Assembly (NCBI GenBank): GCA_023627715.1
Contig: JAMAHW010000029.1
Span: 1-64,000 of the forward strand
Direction of reading: 5' to 3'
From: Periconia sp. R9002
Taxonomy: Eukaryota > Ascomycota > Dothideomycetes > Pleosporales > Periconiaceae
Length of the DNA stretch: 64,000 nucleotides
Below are positions 9,590 through 21,504 of this stretch, piece by piece. The translations under genes were made by a program, and so were the position numbers. The notes under the pieces are model-generated. The model saw only the letters and a program-made list of their open reading frames with translations, ran no database searches and was not told the origin of the DNA. Positions within the stretch are counted from its first letter, which is position 1. Every line of letters begins with the position of its first letter.

Positions 9590-11938
9590 TTACTTCCCGA
9601 TTTTATCGCTCAGAGATTGTTTTCTCTCCCGTCGATCGTTCTTGTATATGATCAATTCCAAGGCGGTGGATTCTAGAACAAACTCCCCTTGTTCCATAGT
9701 AATCAAATACGATACAAAATTGTTTTCTTTTCCTACCCGCTCAATGGAAGCGCGATTCGGAATCAAAGATTTTGTGAGGTCTTCGAACGGATGTTCGCGT
9801 TGAATAACGAGGATACGTCTGTTTTTGCCCGGGTCTGAAATGGTTCTTTTCCTCAGCTCCCATTTTTCGGGCAAATCGGGGATGTAATTCCATTTCGGCC
9901 CTTCTGTATCATTGCTTCGTAATGGCCTGAAGTATCCAGGATGCTTGCGGGGCCGAGAGGCATTTTTGTTCGCTCGAAACTCGATACTGAAGTCGGATTC
10001 CCCCAGTCCGCGCTTGAAGTTCCATCTCGTATCACGTTTATCCGGGTACGGAAAGAGAGAAAATACTCTGTCTGTCTTTTCTCCCTCATCAGTTTCCTCG
10101 ATGATATCAATGCCTTCCTCAAGTCGGAGGTGAAGTTGAGCTCCGCGATTCGTACCAGGTGCTTGCTCTGCGCGAAGCGTCTCCAATCCCGATTTTGGAT
10201 CCTGGACGACAATGTCCCTCCAATTCTTGGCAACGTTTGAGATATCTGGCACCCAATGTGAATTGTTGTGATCTTTCAATAAAGCGCACAGAGTCCGAGG
10301 AATGATTACACCTTCGTCAGCGGTATGGCCATTCCCCACGGTCGAGTCTTCGTTTGTACCGAAAATGGGGTAGGCAACGCGCTCCGTCTCGACAATCAAT
10401 CTTGGCAGTTCGGTCAGAACCGGGGTGATATCTACATCTGGCTCGGTTCTCACGCGCTCTATTGCACTGCGAAATTTCTCCATATCCAGAAAAGCGGTAC
10501 TAAAATCACATAATGGATCCAGGGAACTCCAATTCACGCGGCTCTGATCTGGATGCAGAATATCCAAAAAGTCGAGTAGTGTTGGCCGCTGGTCCTCGTC
10601 TGGAAGAACATGTTCGTCCATGATCTGGATGAAAAGATCGTGAATGCCAAGCGATGCAGCCACGTTGAGACAGTGAACAACGCGCAAAGCCAGAGCCCGG
10701 CATTCATGTCGTGTTTTGTCCTTAACAGGTAGATTGGTCACTTGTCGAGCGGTCACAGTCTCCGCATTGCTCTTGCACTTGGCTCTCAGCATAAATAACG
10801 GCAGATTGAAGCCCAGATCTTGTTGTGTGCGGTTTCCTTCCAAAACTTCTGTCACCAGGCCCTTGATGATACCCCGCGTATGCTGTTTCCCGGCTTGCAA
10901 ATATTCGTAGAGCTTCTTCAGATAGTTCCAGTATGTAATACTATCGTGAAGCGAGTTTCTTTTCGTCGGAGGTACGTGATCCGCAATCCATTTTCCGACA
11001 TCATAAATATGCTTAGCTTCTTGCATCTCTTCTTGTACCAGTACCTTGCCCAGCTGACTCAGCGCATTTTCTCCCACTGTAACGATACCATTAATAGTAT
11101 CGAGAATGCTTTTTTTCTCATCACTTGTAGCAATTTGAGGCTTGTATCCAATGTCATGTTCTACTTGTGACCAGGCATTCATGACCATCGTTTGTATTTG
11201 AACCTCGACCACATATCTCGACTCATCAGCAGGCTGAAGGTGTACGTGCGTCGCCCTATATCCCGGGAAAGTTTTTGCAGCCCGACCATGCTGAGGTGCC
11301 TTGCCATGCCTCAAGAATTTAATGTATTGCTCTAACCAGAACATGTCTGGTGCTATATCTCTTCCTCGGTGTAGCTCACGGAGAAACACGACGCCCTTAA
11401 GACATTTCAAGTCTTGTACAACCTTTTCGATGTCGTCGGGGAAATATACCATCACTCTTATACCACCAATGTCATGCAGGCCTTCGAACATTGCGTCTGA
11501 ACTTTGAAAAGGACCATAGTCGTTGATCCTCTCCGGTCGCTGGTTATCTCTCCAGTAGTTTTCCCAGCTTTTCCCCAGCTTTTCCAACTCCAGCTTGAAC
11601 GAAGCGCGCCTGTTTCTCTCGATCTGACGTCTTTTAAGCGCAAGAATAGCTGATTTCTCGGTTTTGATTCTGTATGTGATCTGGAACATCACCCCATTCT
11701 CGCGTAACTGTGTTTCTATGTCTTTGTAGATTTCTTCCAACCCACTTTTGATCAGGGCACTCCTTTCACTATAGCGTCGTGTGAATTCGGCTAAATGCTG
11801 TTCAAAAAGTTGCTCGTTCGTCAAACCGATATGTGAACCATCGTCAGGCTGGCTTTCATCTCTTTCAGTGGATGGCGTAGATCCTGGTTGTTTGGACCCA
11901 TCGACAGGTGTTGAATTCGAAGATCGGAGCAAATCCAT
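9590..11938 (-). CDS. RelA/SpoT-domain protein (alarmone synthetase-like)
   Basis: Intronless gene for 782 residues with a RelA/SpoT nucleotidyltransferase domain at about 75-300. The synthetase signatures are intact: YRIKTEKSAILALKR (ATP-binding R-x-K...S, 90-103), D156-x2-G-x-R161, the GYRATH loop (226-231, Y-R-x2-H), and E245-VQIQT followed by W256 and H261. In bacteria this fold makes (p)ppGpp from ATP and GTP/GDP; the pattern here is closest to small single-domain synthetases (RelP/RelQ type). Only about 75 residues precede it, so there is no room for an N-terminal HD hydrolase. The C-terminal 450 residues match nothing I recognise and show no TGS or ACT domain. No signal or membrane segment is evident. 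RelA/SpoT domains are known in some fungi, but what the enzyme makes there is not established to my knowledge. The gene converges on a Zn2Cys6 regulator; there is no evidence of recent bacterial transfer beyond lack of introns. Confidence 0.85.
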   Translation of the reverse strand: MDLLRSSNSTPVDGSKQPGSTPSTERDESQPDDGSHIGLTNEQLFEQHLAEFTRRYSERSALIKSGLEEIYKDIETQLRENGVMFQITYRIKTEKSAILALKRRQIERNRRASFKLELEKLGKSWENYWRDNQRPERINDYGPFQSSDAMFEGLHDIGGIRVMVYFPDDIEKVVQDLKCLKGVVFLRELHRGRDIAPDMFWLEQYIKFLRHGKAPQHGRAAKTFPGYRATHVHLQPADESRYVVEVQIQTMVMNAWSQVEHDIGYKPQIATSDEKKSILDTINGIVTVGENALSQLGKVLVQEEMQEAKHIYDVGKWIADHVPPTKRNSLHDSITYWNYLKKLYEYLQAGKQHTRGIIKGLVTEVLEGNRTQQDLGFNLPLFMLRAKCKSNAETVTARQVTNLPVKDKTRHECRALALRVVHCLNVAASLGIHDLFIQIMDEHVLPDEDQRPTLLDFLDILHPDQSRVNWSSLDPLCDFSTAFLDMEKFRSAIERVRTEPDVDITPVLTELPRLIVETERVAYPIFGTNEDSTVGNGHTADEGVIIPRTLCALLKDHNNSHWVPDISNVAKNWRDIVVQDPKSGLETLRAEQAPGTNRGAQLHLRLEEGIDIIEETDEGEKTDRVFSLFPYPDKRDTRWNFKRGLGESDFSIEFRANKNASRPRKHPGYFRPLRSNDTEGPKWNYIPDLPEKWELRKRTISDPGKNRRILVIQREHPFEDLTKSLIPNRASIERVGKENNFVSYLITMEQGEFVLESTALELIIYKNDRRERKQSLSDKIGK

Positions 11939-12897
11939 GGTGAAAGAAATTTTCGGTGGCGGTTCGATGAAGAGGAAATCAACAATAATTCTATATGCTC
12001 CGCCATGGATAAGCTATTGCCACAGCGAAGGGGTATACGTGTTGGGCAGGCGCGCTTCAAGCGAGAAAAATACGAGTTTGTTCATTTTATGGCTCGAGCT
12101 GAGAAATCCCCAAGTCTATCGAGCCAATCGTTTGTTTCGAACAATCAGGCTGACCGAGATTTGAGTTTCAGCCTCATCCTTTCCTTCTGCAACACGCAAG
12201 GTTGACGGAAGATGGTTATGGGACCTTGATGCCCGACACTCCCTTTCAACTACCCATTACATCAACCGGGTAGTAGCATCTGTCGAATTAACTCCTACGA
12301 CACAAAAACAGAAATCAAATACGAGTGACGTTCTCGACATGGATCATGTCGCAATCTGATTGTGGTGAGGGTCTCCAAATCCTCCACATTATGAACGACA
12401 TTGGTTGCCTAAATTTCTTTTTATTTCGTGCGCCTCACTTCCCGATCCTGATGTGCCGCAGCCAGCCTATCTGGGATGGATGTGTTAAATACTAAATATT
12501 GGCTGCGTAATAAGGCTGAGGTTGTTCTCTTTCTTCACTTTGTCTCAGATGGAACGTAAATTCAATGAGAGCAGTTGAGGTCCTTAGTCGTCCACGTCGC
12601 CATCCGTTTTTGAGATAGGAAAATTTCGGGCTATCAAAATGGTGAACTAAGTTGAAAAATCTCTTGGTATTGATGCTGCTGCAAATTGTGGTATACGTAG
12701 TCGACCAGTTCGCTTATATGCCCAGAAATTTATGTGTAAACCATCAAACGCCTAACGCAATTTATCAAGACACCATTTAAAAGTATTCATGCTCATGTAA
12801 TCATTGCCAGGCCTGCTTTACGTCCTTTTCGTATCAATTTCTGTCCGAGACAAGCCTTGTCCAGATCGTTCACTCTCCAGGTAGTAATTAAAATCAG

Positions 12898-12939
12898 CCA
12901 GGGTAGCAATACTCCGTGAGGATCAACTTCAAATTTCAT
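12898..12939 (+). repeat. Dispersed repeat family 2, copy C (partial)
   Basis: Begins CCAGGGTAGCAATACTC and ends CTTCAAATTTCAT. It matches the 3' 42 bp of copy A (37105-37200) with a few substitutions. Confidence 0.6.
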
Positions 12940-13293
12940 AGATACAATCATCGTACCTAATATTCTACATTTAGAAGGACTGTGATGACTACGATGTGCT
13001 TGGGATTTATTTCTTGTAAATCCAGCAGTTGATGTTTCATTGGTGGATATATACATCCGGACATGTAGCTGTATATGTATATATGTACCTACATACGTAG
13101 GAGGTATGTCCGTTTGAAACCACGTGATTATAGATAGGTCTTACCCAGGGTTAAGATTGACAATAAACTTACTCATCTCGGCTGCAAGACCTATACCTAT
13201 AGCTTCAAAGTCACAGTTATGATTTTGATATTTGATGTGTATCTTTGACCCCTCACCTAATCCCAAAGCACTTCATATTACCTTATACCTGCC

Positions 13294-13318
13294 TACATAC
13301 ATACATACATACATACAT
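13294..13318. repeat. (TACA)6 microsatellite
   Basis: Six uninterrupted TACA units in non-coding sequence. Confidence 0.9.
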
Positions 13319-14627
13319 CGCAGGGTTTGACGCACTCTAGGAATGACTGTCGAAAGAATCAAAACCTGTATCGTACGTTTATAGCCCATAGAAGGTACGT
13401 TAGAAGGTTGTTGAAAACTATTTCAAACTCGGATATGCGGTAAAGGCCTTATTCCAAGCCCAGCCAAGACCGGCAATGTATAACTAGACTCGGCCACTTG
13501 TCATACTACTCTGGAAAATCCATCTGACGAAATTATGATACTCATCCACAATGACGATCAATAACAACAACAGAACGAATTAAAAAAATACGCCACAAAC
13601 CCAACCCGTCCACGTTTCGCCCTCTACCCCCAAACAAACACAATCAACCATCCCACATCGGCAGGGGTGAAGGGGAGGCGACCCAAACAAGTAAAACAAG
13701 TGTATGCACGCATAGATTGCATTAAACATAGCAAGGTCGGAAAGATCCACGCACACGCCCCACTTTGACTATTCCACCCGCACACATGGACATGTGCATG
13801 CATGCAATCTATATACACGAAGAAAAACCCCTACCCACCTAGCTAGCTACCGAATGGGTCTCCAAAGCCTGGCCAACTTCGTGTTCGATCCCTGTACGAG
13901 ATATAGTGCTGGTATGCGTGCGCTTGGGGTCGGACTTAAGTAGGCACGTTTGCCTTGTTTTTTGTAGTTGCTGCTTGTGGGGTCATGATTAAGTTTTTCC
14001 TCTGAGGAAATGCGGGGGCTGAACTTCGAGAGATTACGGTGTCGCTACTTTATCCAGTATAGCGCGAGGGTTTGCTTGGTAGTCAACAAGGCAAAAAAAA
14101 AAAAACGAAAGCGGCGGCGTCTCAGAGTAGGGAACCGTGCCAAACCTTTGAAATCTTGGTTGGGACGGGAAGAAAGAAGGAATGGTGGCTTGGGAGGCTT
14201 GTGCTTAGAGAGGTCTTGGTACCGCAGTGTTTATCCGGACGTTGCATCCCCGAGTTGAAAGAGGCGAGTTTAAGCGGACGGGGTGTGGAGTCCGGAGTAA
14301 AGGGTGGCGCTCTTGTTTTGACATCACGATTTGGAATGTGGTGGGTTAGTGTTTTTGGGACGTTGTGATTTTTTGGTCTGGGGTGGGCAGAGTGTCACGA
14401 TGGTGCGAGCACGTATGGTTGGTAGAGAGAGTGAGTGAAGGTATGTATGTATTAGACGTAGATTCTCATGCATGCATTTATGTGATTGGTGACGATGCGA
14501 TTGTGGGTTCAACTAAACAACTCATGGAAGGCGGATGATGAGCCTCTCTCGCCATGAATCGATTCGCTGAAGCCCAGAAAAGACAAAACTAATATTCGTG
14601 ACTGACATCCACATTCGAGGTAGCTTT

Positions 14628-16425
14628 TTAGACTACACGCTCGACGGCGGTGATCGAATTCTTCTCGTCTCCCAAGGGTGCATCGTGAATCTGCTTCTCG
14701 ACGGCGTGGGCTTGCTCCTCCTTGAGTTTGTCGTCTTCGAACACTGTTGGAAGATACAGTCAGCCTTTGTCTTTTTTCTTTCTTGTTCGGGTGTAGAGGG
14801 TGGGGAGGAAACTTACAGAAAGCCAACTCTTCGAGAGTGCGGTTGTAGGTCTCGGGGTACAGGAAGTAGACGGTAAGGAACTCGAAAACGATCCAACCAC
14901 AGTAGATGGCCAGGAATTTCCAGCCTATGGCATCCAGGGCAAGCGGGTTGACGTTGGTGGAGAAGAAACCACCGAGCTTGCCGAAAATCTGCTCGACACC
15001 GATACCCATAGTACGCTGGGCGTAGGGGAAGAGTTCAACAAGGTAGGTATATGTGAGCGAGTTGTTACCAATGTTGTAGGTCGGCGAGTAGGCAAAGTAG
15101 AAGACCAACGCCGCAATGGCTGCGGATTGATTCTTCGTCTTGTGGTCTTTGGCCACACGAAGACTGTGGAAGGAGATCGTCATGGCGGTGAAGATGGCGC
15201 ACATGGAACCAGCAGAAAGCATAAACATCCACCTACGGCGGAAACGGGTAACGACGAGCGCGATGATAACACCGTTGAGCAAACTCCAGCACTGGTTGGC
15301 AATGTTGATCCTGGTCTTTGCGAAGTTGCTGGTGTAGCCCATCATGTCGAAGAGTAAGTTGGAGTAGTAGCTGAGCAATGTGTTTCCGCTCATTTGTGTA
15401 AACAGACCCATCATCACGGCGATGAGCACACGACGGCGCATACCCGGAGTGCGGACCATATCCACCCAGGACTGCTTAGAGTGCTCCAATTCAAGTTTGA
15501 TCGTCGTCTTGATCTGAGCCATTTCAGCCTGAACAAGGACGGACGAAGAGTCACCTTCAGCGTGGTACTTGACAAGGACGGCATACGCCTCCTCCTCACG
15601 ATCCTGACTGACTAACCAACGGGGGCTTTCTGGGAGTAAGAAGACAGTGCACATTTGGAGCAATGAAGGGCAAATCTGAAGAAGCGAGGGAAGTCGCCAA
15701 CTCCAGTCACCCTTAATGTCAACAGTCTTGATAGCGATAGCGGCGGCCAGGATGGAGCCAAAAAAGTAGGAGGCATTGAAGAGCGAGGTCAGAAAGGGGC
15801 GTTCCTTGGGGTGACCGAGTTCACCAATCAGGGAAGATCCTGAAATGATGGCAAACACGATACCGACACCAAGAAGCATACGAGCAATGATGTACATGCC
15901 AACTTTACATGAGTTAGCAGGGATTTGAGGGAGTAATGGGGGTGTCACGCATACTATGCTGAGCGAAGCCTTGGAGAAGGGCTCCTACAACCATAAAGAT
16001 AGATCCACCCATGATAGACCATCGTCGACCGAAGCGTTGATTCAAATAGGGAGCGAACGGAACGGCGAGAATGGATCCAAGCTGGTAGCAAGAAGAGATG
16101 AAACCGAGAAGGGCTGGTTTGATGGCCCATTGCAATTTGCCCTTGTCGTTCTTGGTCTGATAGCCATCTCCAAAGTCTGTCTCTGTCAGTCCTGATATCG
16201 CTGGTTTCAAAGTTGAGGAGATGTATTACATTTGTTGAAAGGCTGAGAGAATTGCAGGGTGTTGATGAGTTGAGAATCAAAACCAGAGGTCATCTCAACA
16301 CCCATACAACACAGGAGGAGCCAGAGGTACATCAACCTCAGGTTGGGCTTCCTGTACCATGGCACCTTGTCCTCGGCCACCAACCTCGTCACAACTGGAT
16401 CTCCGGAGTCGCCTTTGTTGACCAT
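14628..16425 (-). CDS. MFS sugar transporter (hexose/lactose-permease type)
   Basis: Plasma-membrane sugar:H+ symporter of the major facilitator sugar-porter family, 539 residues. Exons run 16425-16230, 16176-15955, 15902-14817 and 14743-14628, introns 53, 52 and 73 bp. Family marks include NQRFGRRWSIMGG (loop 2-3 G-R-R motif), LLPESPRWLVSQ after TM6, TQMSGNTLLSYYSNLL, and LYPETYNRTLEELAFLFED at the end of TM12. The fungal lactose/cellobiose permease-like subfamily is the nearest I recall; substrate cannot be fixed from sequence. The start at 16425 has a good Kozak context (A at -3, G at +4); a longer upstream in-frame reading is probably not translated. Intron 2 ends in AAG instead of YAG, but a gctaac branch site and the family sequence support it. 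No partner catabolic gene is adjacent. Confidence 0.9.
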
Positions 16426-19400
16426 TTTTGTTGTACTGAATGATTGAGAAAAATCGTCCCAGCTGCCGAACAATGGGAGGCCAACCCTGGGTCTTATAGG
16501 GATGATAACGAAAATCCCATACCCCGGGCTTTCGACCCCAGTCCCCAGATTACTCCATAGAAACGTCCCCAAGCCGGAGGGCCACCCGCATTTACCGTAG
16601 AGCTCCTCGTCTGGGGCTAGTGGCTGGGCGTCTAGGAAACTACATGGATTCCGGGTAAATTGGTCGAGATTATCCTCCAATTAACCGTGTGTTGGTCAAC
16701 CTCGCACAGACAATTGACACCAGAACCACTCGATTACTTGCACAGTAAGCCTCAGCGCACAGCGCACTGTGCACCCTTGGACTTCGCAAGTGGTATGCTG
16801 CTCGGTACAATCCGTAGACGTGCAGTATCAGCGTCTACACAAGCAGTTAGGGGAATGCACGTGGTGAGTGCAGTACCAAACAATCGGATTTGGACGACCA
16901 GCCGCCCTGCTAGCGACCTCCAAAAAATATTGCGGATGCAAAGTCCGGCGTGAGCAAGTGCATTGCGAACTCATTGACATATTGGGAAGAAGATTGAGGA
17001 TAGCGCCGTATGCCAATACTGTATACGGGGACAAGACGTCCTTCATTTATGGGTGAGTTGGACTTTGATAATGAGCACGTCGAATACCCTAGTGCGCGTT
17101 TGTCCCCTCGAATTTGTAGCCGCCGATATATTGAGGTTTGATTCCTCGGAGAATCTGCCACAGCGCTGGGTGGTCCCCCCACCCAGGTTTGCGCGCAGCT
17201 CCTGTTCCTTGGGTGCGAACAAGCGATGGTGTACTCCAGTGTCCAGGGTGAATCAATAAATAGCAGCAATGGCAGCAATAGCAGCGCAGCTTTGATAGTT
17301 TTATCACACGAATCGTGCAAAGGAGCATTTCAAATGTCTGGCATCCCTTTGAAGATGTTGGAGGCAACTTGGATCTTGGAGCGGTAAGAGCTAGGAGTGA
17401 CGGATCTAGTTTCCAAGGATGGGACGGCAAGTAAATGCAAGGGAATCCTTCATGATTTGCCGATTGTTCTATGGACGGAACATTGACCTTTGTTGAACGT
17501 TTGCCTTGCCAACGCGCTGGAGAGGCACAGCTGCGGTGCTGACAGATTACAGGCACACAAGTAGCTTCTCGAACACTGCCGACCTGGGTGCCTTTGCTTA
17601 GGTGCCTTGTGATGTGCGATTTGGCTGGTCCAGCTGAGTTCTTCCTCCCTAAGCGATGCAACCAAAGCGTGATCCATGTAGAGACTGATGCAAATGATCA
17701 TCTGCCGGTACCAAACATTGAGTGGTTCGACCGGGGTAAGCGTCGCGCGACAAGGCGAACGGCGCAGAGTGCAGCCGACCACTATTTTTCCAAGTGTCTG
17801 GTCATGAATCTGGTAGCATGGAAATCTGGAAGGCGTGGCAACCCCAGACGGAGCTCGTTCTGCAGCAAGATTCGTGGAGAAGCACCATGGTTTTTACTTT
17901 AGTTGTGACCCGCCGTGCCTTTTGAAATGCGAGGTGAGCAGCGTCCAAGCGCTAAACGTTTATTAAAGATGCGCAGGGTCGGTGTGGCCTTGCAGACGCA
18001 TGGAACATTGTACGAACTGTCGTTGGCAAAGATGCATCAGCACCTGGTTCTCGCGAATCGGGTGAAGGCATCAATGTTGGATGGCCAAGAGCAGTCGAGG
18101 GAGTGGTGGCGGTTAAGCGATTTTTTTGGGCAAGCAGGTGAGCATCAAATTACGCTCGGAAGTGGAAGCATGTAAAAATGTAAAGCAAGCATCGCGCCGA
18201 GGGAATTGTATTGGACGGTTGGAAAAGTCTGGATTGGATACCAGTCTCTTGCGGAACGGATCATGTGACCTATGGCGACGCGGTCATGTGAGGGTCAAGG
18301 TTTGGGGGCGGGAAAAGTGCAGGTGCGCAATCATCCGAAATTTTGGGGGGTAGAGGTGAAACAGAGCAATAAATGAGAACAATTGATATTCCAGAATGTA
18401 AGACCAGGGGATGGTCTCTTTAACACGATCACTGCCAACATTACACATCAATGTTGAAGGCATACATTCATCTAGGCAGTCATTGCAGGCTGACGTTGTG
18501 TGAGCTTGGGCGGCTTGTTAGTACGATATTGATACATGTATGCACGAGAAAGCAGACATACATTCCTATCTATCTATGTACGTACAAGTCCATGTACGTA
18601 TGTAAGTAAGAACCGCAAAAGGCACGGCAACTTACAGCAGGATATGTTCCTTTTGGCTTCTATCTTTCCGCGAGAGACGTACTGAATATTGTAAAGACAA
18701 GATGGAAGGTACTAGGCGAAGGTGAAGGGAACACGCAAGTGAAATGTAGTTTTGGGCTTGCTGAGCCCGAAACATTGGGATGAAAACAAACCGTTTCTTC
18801 CGTGGATCAGGCCTTGACTGGTCATCGGGATTTGGAGAAGAATCCCATCGCGAAGAGCAACATGCAAGAGAGCGAAAATCCGAGCAAGCCAGTCAAGTTG
18901 GCACATGGTGCTCCGGCAGGTCGAGGCCAGATCAAGGCCATGGCCAGCTAGATGAATAGCATGGCTTCTATGATGTCTGCCACTGACGACCGGTGTCTGA
19001 GGGAGAAGAGAGTGGTGACGTTGATGTCGTGATGAAGCTTCGTGGGCCAGTTAGAGTTTGGATCGAAAGAAGGCTCGATTGTCTTCTGCCAAACACGGTG
19101 CCAAGATCGCCCTCGTTCATCCTGCGGCTTTGATTGGGCCAAAAGCTTGGACTTAGACTTCACCGCCCGGCAGAACGCCACGGCCGCGTCCGCTCACGTC
19201 TTGTTTCCAGCCTGCCTATGACGTACCCTGGTGTGGCGCACACTCTCACCATTCATCATCATCATGCCTACTTCGGGTCACACTCTGCCAGCATTCCCCA
19301 TTGCCTATATAGCCTGCCAGCACATCATTACAGACCCCGCTCTCACTCTCTCTCGCTCTACACCAACAAGCCAAGCCCTCTCTGCAACGACCGCTCCGAA

Positions 19401-19466
19401 CAAAGCAACACCACCCGCACTCTCTCCTACCTACCAACCTCATAGAAACACACAAACCGTCTCGAA
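16426..19466. other. Intergenic, 3.0 kb
   Basis: Divergent promoter space of the sugar transporter and the MARVEL gene. Several overlapping ORFs of 60-190 codons exist on both strands (longest minus 17089-17661), but none shows family motifs, domain structure or good codon pattern. GTAC/ATGTACGTA-rich short repeats occur near 18565-18605. No RNA gene seen. Confidence 0.45.
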
Positions 19467-20054
19467 ATGGCATTCCTCGATGTTGCTGTCCTTCCTCTAC
19501 GAGCCGTTCAGGCCATTTTCTCTATCATCGTACTTGGTTTAACTGCATATGGTGCGCCGTTTCCCCTTTGATACCTCACACCTAAATCTCCATGAGTACT
19601 AACTGTTATTAGTCGTCGATGCATCAACATATGGTTGGTGGAATGGATGGGCTAGCGTGAACTTCATGCTTTTCTGCTCAGTGTGGACCCTCCTCGCTGT
19701 AGCCTACCTCGTCCTCACCCCTCCCCGCTTCCCTGCCGCTGCTCACAAATACGCCATTCTGGGCGTCGAAGCCCTCACCATGATCTTCTGGTTCGCCGCC
19801 TGGGTTGCTGTTGCTACCCTTTGGGGTGATCTTCGCTGTGGTAGCGCTGGCGGAGTTTGCGGTGCTGGAACGGCTGCCATCGTCTTCTCGGCTTTCATCT
19901 GGTGAGTGATTTCCTGTTCGCAGACACGGAGACATAACAAATGCTAATGCAAGCTAGGCTCTCATTCGTTGCAACTACCATCATTGCGGCTCTACACGTT
20001 CGACGAACTTCTAGGGCTGACACCTCTGCCCCTCCCCAGATGCAGGGTGTTTAA
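19467..20054 (+). CDS. MARVEL-domain membrane protein
   Basis: Small four-helix membrane protein of 156 residues from exons 19467-19551, 19613-19901 and 19958-20054 (introns 61 and 56 bp). Hydrophobic segments lie near residues 10-29, 48-65, 80-100 and 118-138. WWNGWASVNFMLFCSVWTLL and the short basic tail HVRRTSRADTSAP are typical of ascomycete MARVEL proteins. These act in membrane apposition and vesicle or eisosome-like domains; no specific role can be read here. The start lies in a CA-rich leader and codes MAFLDVAVLPLRAVQ. Confidence 0.85.
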
Positions 20055-21504
20055 ATTCTCCACCCTGGTTCTCCGCGCTATTCACGCACTAGTACATAGT
20101 CAGTGCCTTCAGCCCCGAGACAACGCTATGCAAGATACCCTGTTTTTACGTTCTTCTTTTCCATATCACCTGTAATAATGAATCTCTTTCTGTTATGTTT
20201 GGGTCAAAATGTCACACAAGTATTGAATTGAGGGAGTTGTCTCGGAATATACCCAGGTTCGGCGCAGCTCTGTCACTTATCTTGTTGGTCAAGCTTGCGA
20301 TGTAATCGATGTATACTACTACTTGAGCTAATGTTATGAATCTCGAAATTATCAAAACCTACCAAATTCTCTCAGAACTCTTTGTGGCATACCCTGCAAC
20401 CTTCCGAGGTTCAACACTTTTCATTGCGTGCACACTAATGAAATTTGCACCCCAGAATTCGCATACAAATTTTTTTCGATCCACTTTTATCTCCCAAGAT
20501 GGTACCTTGCACAAAGGGCATCCTTACGGCAGATAAAAGCAAAAAATCCCCTTTGTGGAGAGCATCAACAAAATTCGAAAAATCGTGGATTCTGCGAGCA
20601 TGCCTGTCTGATTGTCACCGTACCATACAATACAGACATTCGGCTGTTAGATTGGTGTAGCATTCACGCGCTAGCCGATTCGGGTTAGATCTTAAGTCCC
20701 GGCGTGTTTCGTTCCGCGCTCAAGCAACACTCTAATTGCACCTGGCATGTTGATGTCTGCAAAAACTTAAGACATTCAAGATTTTGATTAGAGCGTGATT
20801 CCAGCGGCATCGTGAAGGCATTCACCATTTCTAAACATACCTAGCAGTCATGTTTACTAGGGTGCCGCGCTAAGGAAATGTTCCCGGTAATCAGGCGCTT
20901 CCTGCGGCCCTTTTATTTGTTTTCCTTGTCTGAGCGCGTTCACACACCATTCACCGTATTTCCATGGAACTTTCACATGTCTCCACATACGTCAGTTGTC
21001 GCTTCGTCCCGTTCCCGACCGTCCCTGCATCGCACACCATGCTTGGCTCTGAGTGTGAACAAAGAGCAAAGGATCCAGATCCGTCTTCCGAATTTCTGAA
21101 TGCTAGAATTCGGAACACATGACAACTCGTTGTGTTTGAAATTGCTAGCTTTTCGCCCTCTGCCTTTTCAATCGGCGGTCAGTTAAAATGGCTACATGAC
21201 CAGGGCGATGCTGGCTGCTGGCGCGATGCCTGTTGAGGGCAGCTTAGCCACCCCCTCAGCAACAGCGGCATTTTAAAAATCCCTCACCCAGATTCAGTAG
21301 TTACAAACGCTCAACTGGAGCCACTGATAAGCTATTCGCCCAGACAGCCAACCAAGGGGCGGCGTGGATGCTGTCAAGCTTGTTACTGCTTCGTTTCTCA
21401 TACTGGGTAGTTTGGCTCGAGATAACCGGCTTATATAAATAAGGGTTTCCCCCGTTGAGTCGTCGCCATCGAGCCTTGCCGTCGTGTGTTATTCTGTAAC
21501 AATA
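20055..21504. other. Intergenic, 1.4 kb
   Basis: 3' flank of the MARVEL gene and a long upstream region of the potassium transporter. No conserved ORF. A TATA box at 21432-21439 marks the core promoter. Confidence 0.5.
21432..21439 (+). promoter_or_regulatory. TATA box of the HAK transporter
   Basis: TATATAAA 66 bp upstream of the ATG at 21505. Confidence 0.55.

Larger units (their letters stand above)
11939..14627. other. Intergenic, 2.7 kb
   Basis: No gene recognised. The left end is the promoter of the RelA/SpoT homologue and the right end the 3' flank of the sugar transporter. It holds one copy of dispersed repeat family 2 (12898-12939), a tetranucleotide repeat (13294-13318) and an A12-rich run near 14093. 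Short ORFs in it (for example 14010-14258) have low-complexity, non-protein-like composition. Confidence 0.5.

Noticed and set aside
13880..13905. tRNA-like T-loop string GTTCGATCCC
   Set aside because: Flanking bases do not pair into a T stem and no acceptor or D arm is visible.
14800..15357. 185-codon plus-strand ORF inside the MFS transporter
   Set aside because: Antisense shadow of a clear transporter gene.
17089..17661. 190-codon minus-strand ORF in the gap before the MARVEL gene
   Set aside because: Overlaps several other ORFs in different frames, has no family motif, hydrophobic pattern or splice context; likely chance.
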